Below, one piece after another: positions 19,018 through 28,037 of a stretch of 64,000 nucleotides of DNA. Each line of letters begins with the position of its first letter. Position 1 is the stretch's first letter. The notes beneath the pieces are model-generated. The model was not told where the DNA came from and searched no databases. It saw only the letters and a program-made list of their open reading frames with translations. The position numbers and the translations under genes were made by a program. Origin of the DNA: Bradyrhizobium sp. AUGA SZCCT0158 (GTDB lineage Bacteria > Pseudomonadota > Alphaproteobacteria > Rhizobiales > Xanthobacteraceae); assembly GCF_018130065.1 (NCBI RefSeq), contig NZ_JAFCME010000003.1:192501-256500 (forward strand). Reading direction: 5' to 3'.

Positions 19018-19887
19018 ATGCCCTATGCCGTCACCAGCGATAATGTCCGCCTGTATTTCGAAGAGGCGGGCTCCGGGACGCCGATCATCTTCCTGCATGA
19101 ATTCGCGGCCGACCACACCAATTGGGAGCCGCAGATGCGCTACTTCTCGCGCGGCCACCGCTGCATCGCCTATTCCGCGCGGGGCTATACGCCTTCCGAC
19201 GTGCCGCCGACGTCGGACGTCTACACCTACAAGCATTTCTACACCGACGCGCTCGCCGTGCTCGATCATCTCGGGATCGCCAAGGCACATTTCGTCGGTC
19301 TGTCGATGGGCGCCTATTCATCCCTGCAGATCGGCCTCAACGCCCCCGAGCGCGCGCTGTCGATGACGCTGGCCGGCGTCGGCTCCGGCTCTGCAATCGA
19401 AAATCTCGAAGCCTTCCGCAAGCAATGCCTGGCCAATGCCGAGCAGTACGAAAGGATCGGCTCGGTCGAGGTCGCCAAGGTGACGCGCGAGGCGCCGAGC
19501 CGGATTCCGTTCCTGGTGAAAGACCCGCGCGGCCACGCCGATTTCTATGCCGCGCTGGCGCGCCATGACGCCAAAGGCTCGGCCAAAACCATGCGCAGTT
19601 TCCAGGGCGGCCGGCCCTCGATCTACACCCTCACGGAAGCGATCCGCAACGTGCCGACACCGGCGCTGATCATCTGCGGCGACGAGGACGACAATTGCAT
19701 CGAGCCGAGCCTGTTCCTGAAGCAGCATCTGCCGGCGGCGGGGCTGACGTTCTTCCCGAAATCAGGCCACGTGCTCAACCTGGAAGAGCCCGCGCTGTTC
19801 AACGAAATGGTCGAGCGGTTTATCGCGCTGGTCGAGGCCGGGAGGTGGCCGGTGCGGGATGCGAGGTCGATGGTGCCTCAAACGTAA
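19018..19887 (+). CDS. Alpha/beta hydrolase
   Basis: Encodes 289 residues with the alpha/beta hydrolase fold. The oxyanion-hole region is IIFLHEFAADHTNWEPQM, the nucleophile elbow GLSMGAYSS (Ser near residue 100), the acid in LIICGDEDD and the His in FPKSGHVLNLEEP. AAGAGGA stands before the ATG. The substrate cannot be told from sequence; the usual cap domain is present. Stand-alone gene on the plus strand, followed by a palindromic repeat. Confidence 0.88.
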   Translation: MPYAVTSDNVRLYFEEAGSGTPIIFLHEFAADHTNWEPQMRYFSRGHRCIAYSARGYTPSDVPPTSDVYTYKHFYTDALAVLDHLGIAKAHFVGLSMGAYSSLQIGLNAPERALSMTLAGVGSGSAIENLEAFRKQCLANAEQYERIGSVEVAKVTREAPSRIPFLVKDPRGHADFYAALARHDAKGSAKTMRSFQGGRPSIYTLTEAIRNVPTPALIICGDEDDNCIEPSLFLKQHLPAAGLTFFPKSGHVLNLEEPALFNEMVERFIALVEAGRWPVRDARSMVPQT

Positions 19888-19890
19888 ATG

Positions 19891-19985
19891 TCATTCCGGG
19901 GCGATGCGAAGCATCGAGCCCGGAATCTCGAGATCCCGGGTCCGGTCCTTCGGACCATCCCGGGATGACGCCTACGGCGTCATCT
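19891..19985. repeat. Palindromic intergenic repeat between converging genes
   Basis: Three nested or adjacent pairs: ATTCCGGG (19893-19900) with CCCGGAAT (19919-19926), ATCCCGGG (19933-19940) with CCCGGGAT (19959-19966), and GGTCC/GGACC at 19944-19956. It lies between the converging hydrolase and metW genes and may serve both as terminator. Confidence 0.65.
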
Positions 19986-20648
19986 CCCCTTCTCCGCCCG
20001 GCTCAGCAAGAACACACCCTGCTCGCCGAACATGTTCCAGAACCACCACGGCAAATTCAGCCGCAGCGGGCGGCCGTAGAGATCCAGCGCCACCGCGCGC
20101 TCCATCTTGACGTTGATCTCGTCGCAAAGCTGCACGAAATCCTTGATGGTGCAGAAATGGATGTTCGGCGTGTCGTACCAGGTCGCGGGCAGGTTTTCGG
20201 TGCGCGGCATGTGGCCGCCGACCAATAATTGCAGCCGCATCCGCCAGAACCCGAAATTCGGGAACGAGACGATGGCGCGATGGCCGATCCGCAGCAGGTT
20301 TTCTAGCACCACTTTCGGTTGCCGGGTCGCCTGCAGCGTCTGCGACAGGATCACGTAGTCGAAGGCGTCGTCGGGATAATTGACGAGGTCGGTGTCGGCG
20401 TCGCCCTGCACCACCGCAAGGCCCTTGGCGACGCAGCGGTTGACGCCCTCGCGCGACAGCTCGATGCCGCGCCCGTCGATGCCGCGGCTTTCCAATAGCT
20501 GCAGCAGTTCGCCATCGCCGCAGCCGACGTCGAGCACTTTGGAGCCGCGCTGCACCATCTCGGCGACCAGCAAATGATCGCTGCGAAGGTTTTCGGTGCG
20601 ATGCGGCTCCACGCCGGTGAAAGGTAACGTCTGTTGCTGCAGCGACAT
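19980..20648 (-). CDS. metW: Methionine biosynthesis protein MetW
   Basis: Encodes 222 residues of a class I SAM-dependent methyltransferase-like protein; motif I is VLDVGCGDGELLQ near residue 40, and the MetW-specific segment SFPNFGFWRMRLQLL is present. In proteobacteria metW lies directly after metX and is needed with it for homoserine acetylation. Here the ATG at 20648 falls two bases after the metX stop, so the pair is co-transcribed and under the riboswitch at 21960. Confidence 0.93.
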   Translation of the reverse strand: MSLQQQTLPFTGVEPHRTENLRSDHLLVAEMVQRGSKVLDVGCGDGELLQLLESRGIDGRGIELSREGVNRCVAKGLAVVQGDADTDLVNYPDDAFDYVILSQTLQATRQPKVVLENLLRIGHRAIVSFPNFGFWRMRLQLLVGGHMPRTENLPATWYDTPNIHFCTIKDFVQLCDEINVKMERAVALDLYGRPLRLNLPWWFWNMFGEQGVFLLSRAEKGR

Positions 20649-20649
20649 A

Positions 20650-21852
20650 TCAACCACCCGCCGTTTTCAGGCCCCGCGCGGTGCCTGCGGATCGCAGGAA
20701 AGCGCGGGAAATGTCGAAGAATTCGGGCACGTCGAGCAGGAAGGCGTCATGGCCGCGGTCGGTTTCGATTTCGGCGAACGACACCCGCGCGCTCGACGCG
20801 TTGAGCGCATGCACCAGCGCGCGCGATTCCGCGGTCGGGAACAGCCAGTCCGACGTGAACGACACCACGCAGAAGCGGGTCTGGATGCCGCTGAACGCTT
20901 TGGCCAGCACGCCGCCATGGTCGGCGGCGATGTCGAAATAATCCATCGCGCGCGTCAGATAGAGATAGGAGTTGGCGTCGAAGCGCTCGACGAACGACGA
21001 GCCTTGATAGCGCAGATAGCTTTCGACCTGGAAATCCGCGTCGAACGAAAACGTCGGCAGCTCGCGGTCCTGCATCCGCCGCCCGAACTTGCGGTGCAGG
21101 GCGGCGTCGGAGAGATAGGTGATATGCGCGGCCATCCGCGCGACGCCGAGGCCGCGATGCGGATGCGTGCCATGTTCGAAATAGCGGCCGCCGCGCCAAT
21201 CCGGATCGGCCATCACGGCCTGCCGGCCAAGCTCATGGAATGCGATGTTCTGCGCCGAGTGGCGCGTCGAACATGCGATCGCCAGTGTCGAGAACACGCG
21301 CGCCGGATACGCCGCGGTCCATTGCAGCGCCTGCATGCCGCCCATCGAGCCGCCGACCACGCAGAACAGCGTCTCGATGCCGAGACGATCGATCAGCATG
21401 GTCTGCGCGCGCACCATATCGGGAAGGGTGATGATCGGGAAATCGAGGCCCCACAATTTGCCTGACGCCGGGTTGGTCGAGGCCGGGCCGGTCGAGCCCA
21501 TGCAGCCGCCGATCACGTTGCTGCAAATGATGAAGTAGAGGTTGGTGTCTAGCGGCTTGCCGGGGCCGACCATGGTGTCCCACCAGCCATGCTTGCCGGT
21601 GACCGGGTGCGCATTGTTGACATGCTGATCGCCGGTCAGCGCATGGCAAACCAGGATGGCGTTGGAGCGGTCCGCATTCAGCTCGCCATAGGTCTGGTAG
21701 GCGATCTGGAACGGCGCCAGGTCGACGCCGCAATCGAGCTTGAGCGGCTGGTCAGCGCCGAACTTCGCGACCTGCGAGGTCGGATGATCCGCCTCATGTG
21801 CCCGATCCTCATTGTGGATGGAGGGGCTTGGTATCGACTGAACGTTTGTCAT
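20650..21852 (-). CDS. metX: Homoserine O-acetyltransferase
   Basis: Encodes 400 residues, an alpha/beta-hydrolase-fold enzyme that acylates homoserine for methionine synthesis in the cytoplasm. The nucleophile elbow is [12 protein letters not shown]; the acid is in FTSDWLFP and the His in [10 protein letters not shown]. The N-terminal family block [11 protein letters not shown] and [11 protein letters not shown] are present. The ATG at 21852 is chosen over one three codons upstream because either fits and family starts vary. A SAM-II riboswitch with terminator precedes it. Confidence 0.96.
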   Translation of the reverse strand: MTNVQSIPSPSIHNEDRAHEADHPTSQVAKFGADQPLKLDCGVDLAPFQIAYQTYGELNADRSNAILVCHALTGDQHVNNAHPVTGKHGWWDTMVGPGKPLDTNLYFIICSNVIGGCMGSTGPASTNPASGKLWGLDFPIITLPDMVRAQTMLIDRLGIETLFCVVGGSMGGMQALQWTAAYPARVFSTLAIACSTRHSAQNIAFHELGRQAVMADPDWRGGRYFEHGTHPHRGLGVARMAAHITYLSDAALHRKFGRRMQDRELPTFSFDADFQVESYLRYQGSSFVERFDANSYLYLTRAMDYFDIAADHGGVLAKAFSGIQTRFCVVSFTSDWLFPTAESRALVHALNASSARVSFAEIETDRGHDAFLLDVPEFFDISRAFLRSAGTARGLKTAGG

Positions 21853-21904
21853 CTCGGCCACCGACCTCGAAAGCTGAGGTCCTCCCGGACAGAAATCAGG
21901 CCAT

Positions 21905-21938
21905 AAAAAAACCCGGCCTGAACAAAGGTTCGACCGGG
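21905..21938 (-). terminator. Riboswitch-controlled terminator before metX
   Basis: On the minus strand CCCGG-TCGAAC pairs with GTTCA-GGCCGGG and is followed by seven T (21905-21911). It stands between the SAM-II aptamer and metX. An alternative hairpin pairs GGCCGGG (21957-21951) with CCCGGTC (21938-21932), which would take the 5' arm of the terminator and act as antiterminator. Confidence 0.85.
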
Positions 21939-21959
21939 ATCACTTCTGTCCCCGGCCTG

Positions 21960-22010
21960 TTTAGCGAGTTGTTTAACGTGGCTGCAAGCCGGCCGGCTCA
22001 AATGACCACG
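21960..22010 (-). promoter_or_regulatory. SAM-II riboswitch aptamer
   Basis: Read on the minus strand, CGTGG (22010-22006) pairs with CCACG (21981-21977) to form P1. The loop has TCATTTGAGCC and the 3' segment ends in GCTAAA (21965-21960), which forms the pseudoknot. These are the conserved parts of the alphaproteobacterial SAM-II (metA-type) motif. It sits in the metX leader, as in many rhizobia, and should switch metX-metW off when SAM is plentiful. Confidence 0.93.
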
Positions 22011-22180
22011 GAATGGGCTAAAGCTAGTCCGAAGGGAGCTTTTCGTCAAGGCGGGCCGTGGTTAACCGGCCGGGCGCGCCATCATTGCCGATGTTTCTCT
22101 TTGCTTTCGGCGGCCGTCTTTCCTAATCAATGCCCTTGTATTTGCCGGTGATTTCGGCCCCCGGCGCTAAAGGCTAGAAC

Positions 22181-23041
22181 ATGTCCAAGGGACCCTCGAA
22201 GGCACCCCCCGCCCCGCCCTCCCTCGCGGTGCTGCGCAAAGAGATCGACAGCATCGACGAGCAGGTTCACCGCTTGCTGATGGCGCGCGGCGACATCATC
22301 GATCGGCTGATCCAGGTCAAGGAGACCCAGGAGGTCGGCTCCGCGTTCCGCCCGGCGCGCGAGGCCGACATGATGCGGCGGCTGGTGGAGCGTCACCGCG
22401 GCATCCTGCCGATCGACACCATCGAGAGCATCTGGCGCGTCATCATCTCGACGTTCACCTACGTCCAGGCGCCGTTCTCGGTGCATGCGGACGTGTCGGT
22501 CGGCGAATCCGCGATGCGGGATTCGGCGCGGTTTCATTTCGGCTTCGTGGTGCCTTATGTGGCGCATTTCAGCGCGCAGGCCGCGGTCGAAGCGGTGGCG
22601 AAATCGAAAGGCGACCTGGCGCTGGTCTCGGCGACGTCGAGCCGCACGCCGTGGTGGATCGAACTCGAGGCCGCCGGCGCGCCGAAGATCATCGCGCGGG
22701 TGCCGTTCCTCGAACGCGCCGACCATCCGGCGGCGTTGCCGGTGTTCTTGGTTTCGCGCGTCGCCGACAACGCCATGGTGATCGAAGTCGAGACCTGGAG
22801 CGTGCGCGTCTCCGGCTGGAACGCCGAGATTGCGCGCGCGCTGGCGCCGCTTGCCGACATCGTCGCCGTGCCCGATACCGCCTTCGACGGCGCCGCGCTC
22901 TTGGTGTCGATATCTGGCATCGGACTGGAGAAGATCAAAACCGCCCTGATCGAGGCCGGCGCGTCGGTGCGCTCCTCGGCCCTCGTCGGCAGCCACGCAA
23001 CACGCTATACGGTGCCCCCGAACGGGGCGGCCAAATCCTAA
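22181..23041 (+). CDS. Chorismate mutase with prephenate-dehydratase-like C-terminal region
   Basis: Encodes 286 residues. Residues 15-100 are an AroQ-class chorismate mutase (LRKEIDSIDEQVHRLLMARG, with the second and third helices following), which turns chorismate into prephenate. The remaining 180 residues look like a periplasmic-binding-fold or dehydratase-like part (AAVEAVAKSKGDLALVSATS, then an ACT-like end, LVSISGIGLEKIKTALIEAG), but I do not see the Thr-Arg-Phe triad of active prephenate dehydratase, so that half may be regulatory. The gene leads an aromatic block with hisC and tyrA. Confidence 0.82.
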   Translation: MSKGPSKAPPAPPSLAVLRKEIDSIDEQVHRLLMARGDIIDRLIQVKETQEVGSAFRPAREADMMRRLVERHRGILPIDTIESIWRVIISTFTYVQAPFSVHADVSVGESAMRDSARFHFGFVVPYVAHFSAQAAVEAVAKSKGDLALVSATSSRTPWWIELEAAGAPKIIARVPFLERADHPAALPVFLVSRVADNAMVIEVETWSVRVSGWNAEIARALAPLADIVAVPDTAFDGAALLVSISGIGLEKIKTALIEAGASVRSSALVGSHATRYTVPPNGAAKS

Positions 23042-23071
23042 AATAGACGCCCTACGATCCGGAGCCAGAAG

Positions 23072-24169
23072 ATGTCCCGCCCCGTGCCGAACCCCGGCAT
23101 TCTCGATATTGCGCCCTACACCCCCGGCAAGAGCCCGGTGGCCGAGCCCGGCCGCAAGGTGTTCAAGCTCTCCGCCAACGAGACTCCGTTCGGCCCGTCG
23201 CCGAAGGCGATGGCGGTCTACAGGGAAGCGGCCGGTCATCTGGAGGATTATCCGGAAGGCACATCGCGCGTGCTGCGTGAGGCGATCGGCCGCGTCTTCG
23301 GGCTCGATCCGAACCGCATCATCTGCGGCGCCGGTTCGGACGAAATCCTCAATTTGCTGGCGCACACCTATCTCAAGCAGGGCGACGAGGCGATCTCGAC
23401 CAGCCACGGCTTCCTGGTGTACCCGATCGCGACCATGGCCAACGGCGCCAAGAACGTGATCGCGCCCGAAACCAATTTCACCGCCGACGTCGACGCGATC
23501 CTGAAGCTGGTAACGCCGCGCACCAAAATGGTTTGGCTCGCCAATCCGAACAACCCGACCGGAACCTACATTCCGTTCGACGAGGTCAAGCGGCTGCGCG
23601 CCGGCTTGCCTGATCACGTGTTGCTGGTGCTCGACGCCGCCTATGCCGATTACGTCTCGCGCAACGATTACGAGCTCGGCATCGAGCTGGTGGCGACCAC
23701 CGAAAACACCGTGGTGACGCATACCTTCTCCAAGATTCACGGGCTGGCGTCCTTGCGGATCGGCTGGATGTTCGGCCCGGCCAACATCGTCGACGCCGTC
23801 AACCGGATTCGCGGGCCCTTCAACGTCTCGACGCCGGCGATGCTGGCGGCGGTCGCCGCGATCGAGGACACCGCGCATGTCCAGATGTCGAAGACATTCA
23901 CGGAGCACTGGCGCAACTGGCTGACCGAAGAAATTTCCAAGCTCGGCCTCAAGGTGACGCCGAGCGTGGCGAATTTTGTGCTGATCCATTTTCCGCAGGA
24001 AAAGGGCAAGACCTCGGCGGATGCCGATGCGTATCTGACCAGACGCGGGCTGGTGCTGCGGGCGCTGAACAATTACGGCCTGCCGCATGCGCTGCGCATG
24101 ACCATCGGCACCGAAGAGGCCAACCGCCTCGTCGTCGATGGCCTCAAAGACTTTATGGCGGGCAAGTGA
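23072..24169 (+). CDS. hisC: Histidinol-phosphate / aromatic aminotransferase
   Basis: Encodes 365 residues of a class I PLP aminotransferase. The PLP lysine is in [17 protein letters not shown], the Asn-Pro motif is NPNNPTG, and [11 protein letters not shown] is the HisC N-terminal hallmark. It lies between chorismate mutase and prephenate dehydrogenase, so besides histidine synthesis it may serve as the tyrosine/phenylalanine transaminase. The next start lies 7 bases after its stop. Confidence 0.88.
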   Translation: MSRPVPNPGILDIAPYTPGKSPVAEPGRKVFKLSANETPFGPSPKAMAVYREAAGHLEDYPEGTSRVLREAIGRVFGLDPNRIICGAGSDEILNLLAHTYLKQGDEAISTSHGFLVYPIATMANGAKNVIAPETNFTADVDAILKLVTPRTKMVWLANPNNPTGTYIPFDEVKRLRAGLPDHVLLVLDAAYADYVSRNDYELGIELVATTENTVVTHTFSKIHGLASLRIGWMFGPANIVDAVNRIRGPFNVSTPAMLAAVAAIEDTAHVQMSKTFTEHWRNWLTEEISKLGLKVTPSVANFVLIHFPQEKGKTSADADAYLTRRGLVLRALNNYGLPHALRMTIGTEEANRLVVDGLKDFMAGK

Positions 24170-24176
24170 GCATCAA

Positions 24177-25118
24177 GTGAGTACTGAACCTCTGTTCAAA
24201 CGCGTCGCGCTGATCGGCTTCGGCCTGATCGGCGGTTCGATCGCCCGCGCGGCGCGCGCGCAAGGGCTCGCCGGCGAGATCGTCACCTCGGCGCGTTCGG
24301 CCAAGACCCGCGCGCGGGTGGAAGAATTGCGCGTGGTCGATCGCGTGCTGGAGACCAACGCAGAAGCGGTCAAGGGCGCCGACCTCGTGATCCTCTGCAT
24401 CCCCGTCGGCGCCTGCGGACCGGTCGCCGAGGAGATCGCGCCGTTCCTCGAACAAGACGCGATCGTCTCCGACGTCGGCTCGGTCAAAGGCGCCATCGCG
24501 CGCGACATGGGTCCGCATATTCCGCAGGGCGTCCACTTCGTTCCCGCCCATCCCGTCGCCGGCACCGAGCACTCCGGTCCCGATTCCGGCTTCGCCGAAC
24601 TCTTTATCAACCGCTGGTGCATTCTCACGCCGCCGGAAGGCACGGATGCGGCGGCGGTGGAAAAGCTGCGCGAGTTCTGGGCCGGCCTCGGCGCCAAGGT
24701 CGAGATCATGACGCCGGATCATCACGACCTCGTGCTCGCGATCACCAGCCATCTGCCGCATCTGATCGCCTACACCATCGTCGGCACCGCCGACGAACTG
24801 GCGCAGGTGACGTCGTCGGAAGTGATCAAGTTCTCCGCCGGCGGTTTTCGCGATTTCACCCGCATCGCGGCCTCGGACCCGACGATGTGGCGCGATGTGT
24901 TCCTTGCCAACAAGGAAGCGGTGCTGGAAATGCTTGGCACCTTCAACGAGGACCTCTCAAAACTCACGCGGGCGATCCGCCGCAACGACGGCGAGGCGCT
25001 GTTCGAGCATTTTACCCGCACCCGCGCCATCCGCCGCGGCATCGTCGAGATCGGCCAGGATTCAGCGGCGCCCGACTTCGGCCGCCCGCACGCGAATTTA
25101 ACGAAGAAGCCGGAGTAG
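24177..25118 (+). CDS. tyrA: Prephenate / arogenate dehydrogenase
   Basis: Encodes 313 residues from a GTG start; no in-frame ATG fits. The NAD-binding Rossmann motif is ALIGFGLIGGSIARAAR at residues 10-26, and HPVAGTEHSGP, a conserved prephenate dehydrogenase block, comes near residue 120. The enzyme oxidises prephenate or arogenate on the way to tyrosine. It closes the chorismate mutase-hisC-tyrA set and is probably translated from the same message as hisC. Confidence 0.9.
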   Translation: MSTEPLFKRVALIGFGLIGGSIARAARAQGLAGEIVTSARSAKTRARVEELRVVDRVLETNAEAVKGADLVILCIPVGACGPVAEEIAPFLEQDAIVSDVGSVKGAIARDMGPHIPQGVHFVPAHPVAGTEHSGPDSGFAELFINRWCILTPPEGTDAAAVEKLREFWAGLGAKVEIMTPDHHDLVLAITSHLPHLIAYTIVGTADELAQVTSSEVIKFSAGGFRDFTRIAASDPTMWRDVFLANKEAVLEMLGTFNEDLSKLTRAIRRNDGEALFEHFTRTRAIRRGIVEIGQDSAAPDFGRPHANLTKKPE

Positions 25119-25141
25119 ACCGGCTCACGACGGAGTGAAGC

Positions 25142-26191
25142 ATGATCATCGACCATTCGAAGCTGCTTGCCCTTACCAACCGAATTGTCACGGCAGGCGG
25201 CAGTTCGCCGACGGAAGCGGCCATCGTGGCCGAGCATCTGGTCGAGGCCAATCTGCGCGGCCATGACAGCCATGGCGTCGGCATGCTGGTCGCCTATGTG
25301 CGCGACCTCGACGCCGGCACGCTCAGGATCAACCAGGCGCCCGAGATCGTCTCCGACACCGGCACCATCTCGGTATGGGATGCCCGCGCCGGCTACGGCC
25401 AGGTGGTCGCGCGCCAGGCGGTGGAATGGGCGATCGAGGCGGCCAGGAAACATGGCGTCGCCGTCAACGGCTTGCGCAACGCGCACCATATCGGCCGCGT
25501 CGGCACCTATGGCGAGATCGCCGCCCGCGCCGGCATGGTGGCGCTGCATTTTGTGAATGTCGCTTCGGGTTCACCCGGCGTTGCGCCGTTCCGCGGCCGC
25601 GAAGGAAGATTCCTGACCAACCCGGTCTGCATTGCGATTCCCGGCACCGACAACAACGAGCCTATCCTGCTCGATTTCGCCACCAGCCGCGTGGCGCTGG
25701 GAAAAGTGCGGGTGGCGCATAATGCCGGCAAGCCGATGCTCGACGGCGCGTTGCTCGACCATGCGGGCCAGCCCACCACCGACCCTTCCGTCATGTACAC
25801 CGACCCGCGCGGCGTGGTGCTGCCGTTCGGCGAGCACAAGGGCTCCGGCCTGGCGCTGGTGTGCGAACTATTGGCCGGCGCCATTGTCGGCTCGCCAAGC
25901 GTCACCACATCGACGCCGCCCGAGCGCGGCATCATCAACGGCATGCTGAGCATCGTGATCGACCCTATCAGGCTATCGACGCGCGACAGCATGATGGCCG
26001 AGATCGACGACATGATTTCTTGGGTAAAATCCGCCAAGCCCGCGGAGCAGGATCTGCCGGTGCTGGTCGCCGGTGAACCCGAGCGGCTGGCGCGGGCCGC
26101 GCGGATCGCCGAGGGTATCGAGATCGACGACACGACCTGGGGCCAATTGTCCGATATCGCCCAGCGCTATCAGATCCGGATCGATAGCTGA
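25142..26191 (+). CDS. Ldh family (malate/L-lactate dehydrogenase type) oxidoreductase
   Basis: Encodes 349 residues of the YlbC/YiaK-type NAD(P)-dependent dehydrogenase family, distinct from classical lactate dehydrogenase. Visible family blocks are the catalytic GHDSHGVGML near residue 40, AHHIGRVGTYGEIAARAGM near 115, and LPFGEHKGSGLALVCELLAG near 225. Substrates in this family are 2-oxo or 2-hydroxy acids and related ureidoglycolate; which applies here is unknown. GGAGTGAAG precedes the ATG. Confidence 0.9.
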   Translation: MIIDHSKLLALTNRIVTAGGSSPTEAAIVAEHLVEANLRGHDSHGVGMLVAYVRDLDAGTLRINQAPEIVSDTGTISVWDARAGYGQVVARQAVEWAIEAARKHGVAVNGLRNAHHIGRVGTYGEIAARAGMVALHFVNVASGSPGVAPFRGREGRFLTNPVCIAIPGTDNNEPILLDFATSRVALGKVRVAHNAGKPMLDGALLDHAGQPTTDPSVMYTDPRGVVLPFGEHKGSGLALVCELLAGAIVGSPSVTTSTPPERGIINGMLSIVIDPIRLSTRDSMMAEIDDMISWVKSAKPAEQDLPVLVAGEPERLARAARIAEGIEIDDTTWGQLSDIAQRYQIRIDS

Positions 26192-26212
26192 GCAACCGTT
26201 CGGGCGAATCCA

Positions 26213-26830
26213 ATGACATCTTCTGCCGGCAGGATTCAGCTAACGGCGCTCGATCCCGCCGGCTACCGGCATATGCCCTGGAAGAACGGCGGCGGAGTCA
26301 CGATCGATATCGCCGTCTCCATGCTCCCCGGATTCGCAGCCGGAAGTTGGGAAGGAATCATTTGGCGTTTCAGCCGGACCGCCATCGTGACGCCGGGCGC
26401 GTTCTCGGACCTCAGCGGCTATGACCGCCAGCTGGTGCTGGTTTCCGGCGAGGGGCTCGTGCTCGGGACACCTGTTGGAGAGATCGATGTCCGGCAGCCG
26501 TTCAGGCCGGTCCGGTTTACCGGAGAAACCAGTATTGTCAGCCGGCTCGAAGCCGGAGCCGTCGAAGTCGTCAATCTGATCGGCGACCGGTCGCGCGTGG
26601 CGATTGACCTCTGCTGCCTTTTGGGCGGCGCAACGCACGCCTGCCCGGCCGGCGTTCACATCATCTATGCCGCGACAGGTTCTTGCGAACTGTCGATCGA
26701 CGACAAGGCCCGCGAGATCTCGGCCGGCCACGCCATGCGCATCGATGCCGGAGAAAGTTTTGCGGTCGCAAACCGGCTTGGCACCGCCATCGTCGCCAGC
26801 GTTATTCCCGTGGCACGGACATCCGGCTGA
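26213..26830 (+). CDS. HutD family protein
   Basis: Encodes 205 residues of the HutD/Ves cupin-like family. The N-terminus with YRHMPWKNGGGVTIDIAV and SWEGIIWRFSRTAI is the family signature. HutD is linked to histidine utilisation in pseudomonads and is thought to sense or tune that pathway, but no hut genes are in this window. Starts 21 bases after the Ldh-type gene. Confidence 0.83.
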   Translation: MTSSAGRIQLTALDPAGYRHMPWKNGGGVTIDIAVSMLPGFAAGSWEGIIWRFSRTAIVTPGAFSDLSGYDRQLVLVSGEGLVLGTPVGEIDVRQPFRPVRFTGETSIVSRLEAGAVEVVNLIGDRSRVAIDLCCLLGGATHACPAGVHIIYAATGSCELSIDDKAREISAGHAMRIDAGESFAVANRLGTAIVASVIPVARTSG

Positions 26831-26984
26831 TCCGGAACGCGTCACGATGACGGTCGCCGGCGCAGTTCCCCCATTCCGGAAACACATTGGTAACGCTGCC
26901 ACTTGTGTTAGCTTGCCAACATCACTTCCGCCAAAGAACTTGCCGCCACTTGAAGAAGCTGCAGCCACCGATCGCGGGGAAGAA

Positions 26985-28019
26985 ATGTCCGGCTCCAAGA
27001 AGCGACCCATCATCTTTCCCGTCATCGCGTTGCTGGCCCTGCTGTTTGCGAGCGGCGATCCGGCACGGGCCCAGACACTTACTGCCGTCAAGGAACGCGG
27101 CACGCTGAATTGCGGCGTCGGCCAGGGACTGCTCGGCTTTTCCAGCGTGGACGACAAGAACGTCTGGAGCGGCTTCGACGTCGATATCTGCCGCGCCGTG
27201 GCCGCTGCGATCTTCGGCGACCCTGCAAAAGTGACGTTCACGCCGCTCGATGCCGCCACGCGCTTTTCCGCGTTGCAGTCGAAGACGATCGACATGCTGT
27301 CGCGCAACTCGACCTGGACGATGTCGCGGGAAAGTTCGCTCGGCCTGATGTTTGCCGGCGTCGCCTATTACGACGGCCAGGGCTTTCTGCTGCGCCGCGA
27401 CGCCAAAATCGACACCGCCCTGCAGCTCGGCGGCAAGACCGTGTGCACCCAGACCGGCACCACGACCGAGCTGAATCTGGCGGATTATTTCCGCGCCAAC
27501 GATATGCCGCTCAAGGTGCTGGCGCTCGCCACCGCCGAGGAAAGCCTCAAGGCCTATGACGATCGCAAATGCGACGTGCTGACCAGCGACGTCTCACAGC
27601 TTTACGCCGAGCGTCTAAAACTTTCTGCGCCCGACAGCCACATCATCCTGCCGGAAGTCATCTCAAAGGAGCCGCTGGGACCCGCGGTGCGGCAAGGCGA
27701 CGACCAATGGTTCAACCTGGTCAAGTGGACGCTCTATTCATTGATCAATGCCGAGGAGCTTGGCGTCAAACAGGCTGGCATCGACGATGCGGTGAAATCA
27801 GCCAATCCCAACATAAAGCGCCTGCTCGGCACCGAGGGCGAGTTCGGCGCGCAGTTGGGCGTTGCCAATGAGTGGGCCGCGCGCGCCGTGCGCGCCGTCG
27901 GCAATTACGGCGAGGTCTATGAGAGAAACGTCGGCACGCAGTCGCAACTCAGCATTCCGCGCGGGCTGAATGCGCTCTGGACCCAGGGCGGCATCCAGTA
28001 CGCGCCTCCCGTCAGATAA
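26985..28019 (+). CDS. General amino-acid ABC transporter substrate-binding protein
   Basis: Encodes 344 residues of the AapJ-like family 3 binding proteins. A signal peptide (about 1-30, cut near ARA-QT) directs it to the periplasm; the mature part has TLNCGVGQGLLGFSSVD, WSGFDVDICRAVAAAIFGD and GKTVCTQTGTTTELNL, all close to AapJ. The permease and ATPase genes that normally follow are missing here, so it must use a transporter coded elsewhere or act alone. ATG at 26985 follows CGGGGAAGAA. Confidence 0.88.
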   Translation: MSGSKKRPIIFPVIALLALLFASGDPARAQTLTAVKERGTLNCGVGQGLLGFSSVDDKNVWSGFDVDICRAVAAAIFGDPAKVTFTPLDAATRFSALQSKTIDMLSRNSTWTMSRESSLGLMFAGVAYYDGQGFLLRRDAKIDTALQLGGKTVCTQTGTTTELNLADYFRANDMPLKVLALATAEESLKAYDDRKCDVLTSDVSQLYAERLKLSAPDSHIILPEVISKEPLGPAVRQGDDQWFNLVKWTLYSLINAEELGVKQAGIDDAVKSANPNIKRLLGTEGEFGAQLGVANEWAARAVRAVGNYGEVYERNVGTQSQLSIPRGLNALWTQGGIQYAPPVR

Positions 28020-28037
28020 TTCTTCAGGGGTCAGGCC

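Noticed and set aside
22127..24088. Minus-strand frame of 653 codons opposite chorismate mutase and hisC
   Set aside because: His/Arg-rich product without family signs, opposite two well-supported genes.
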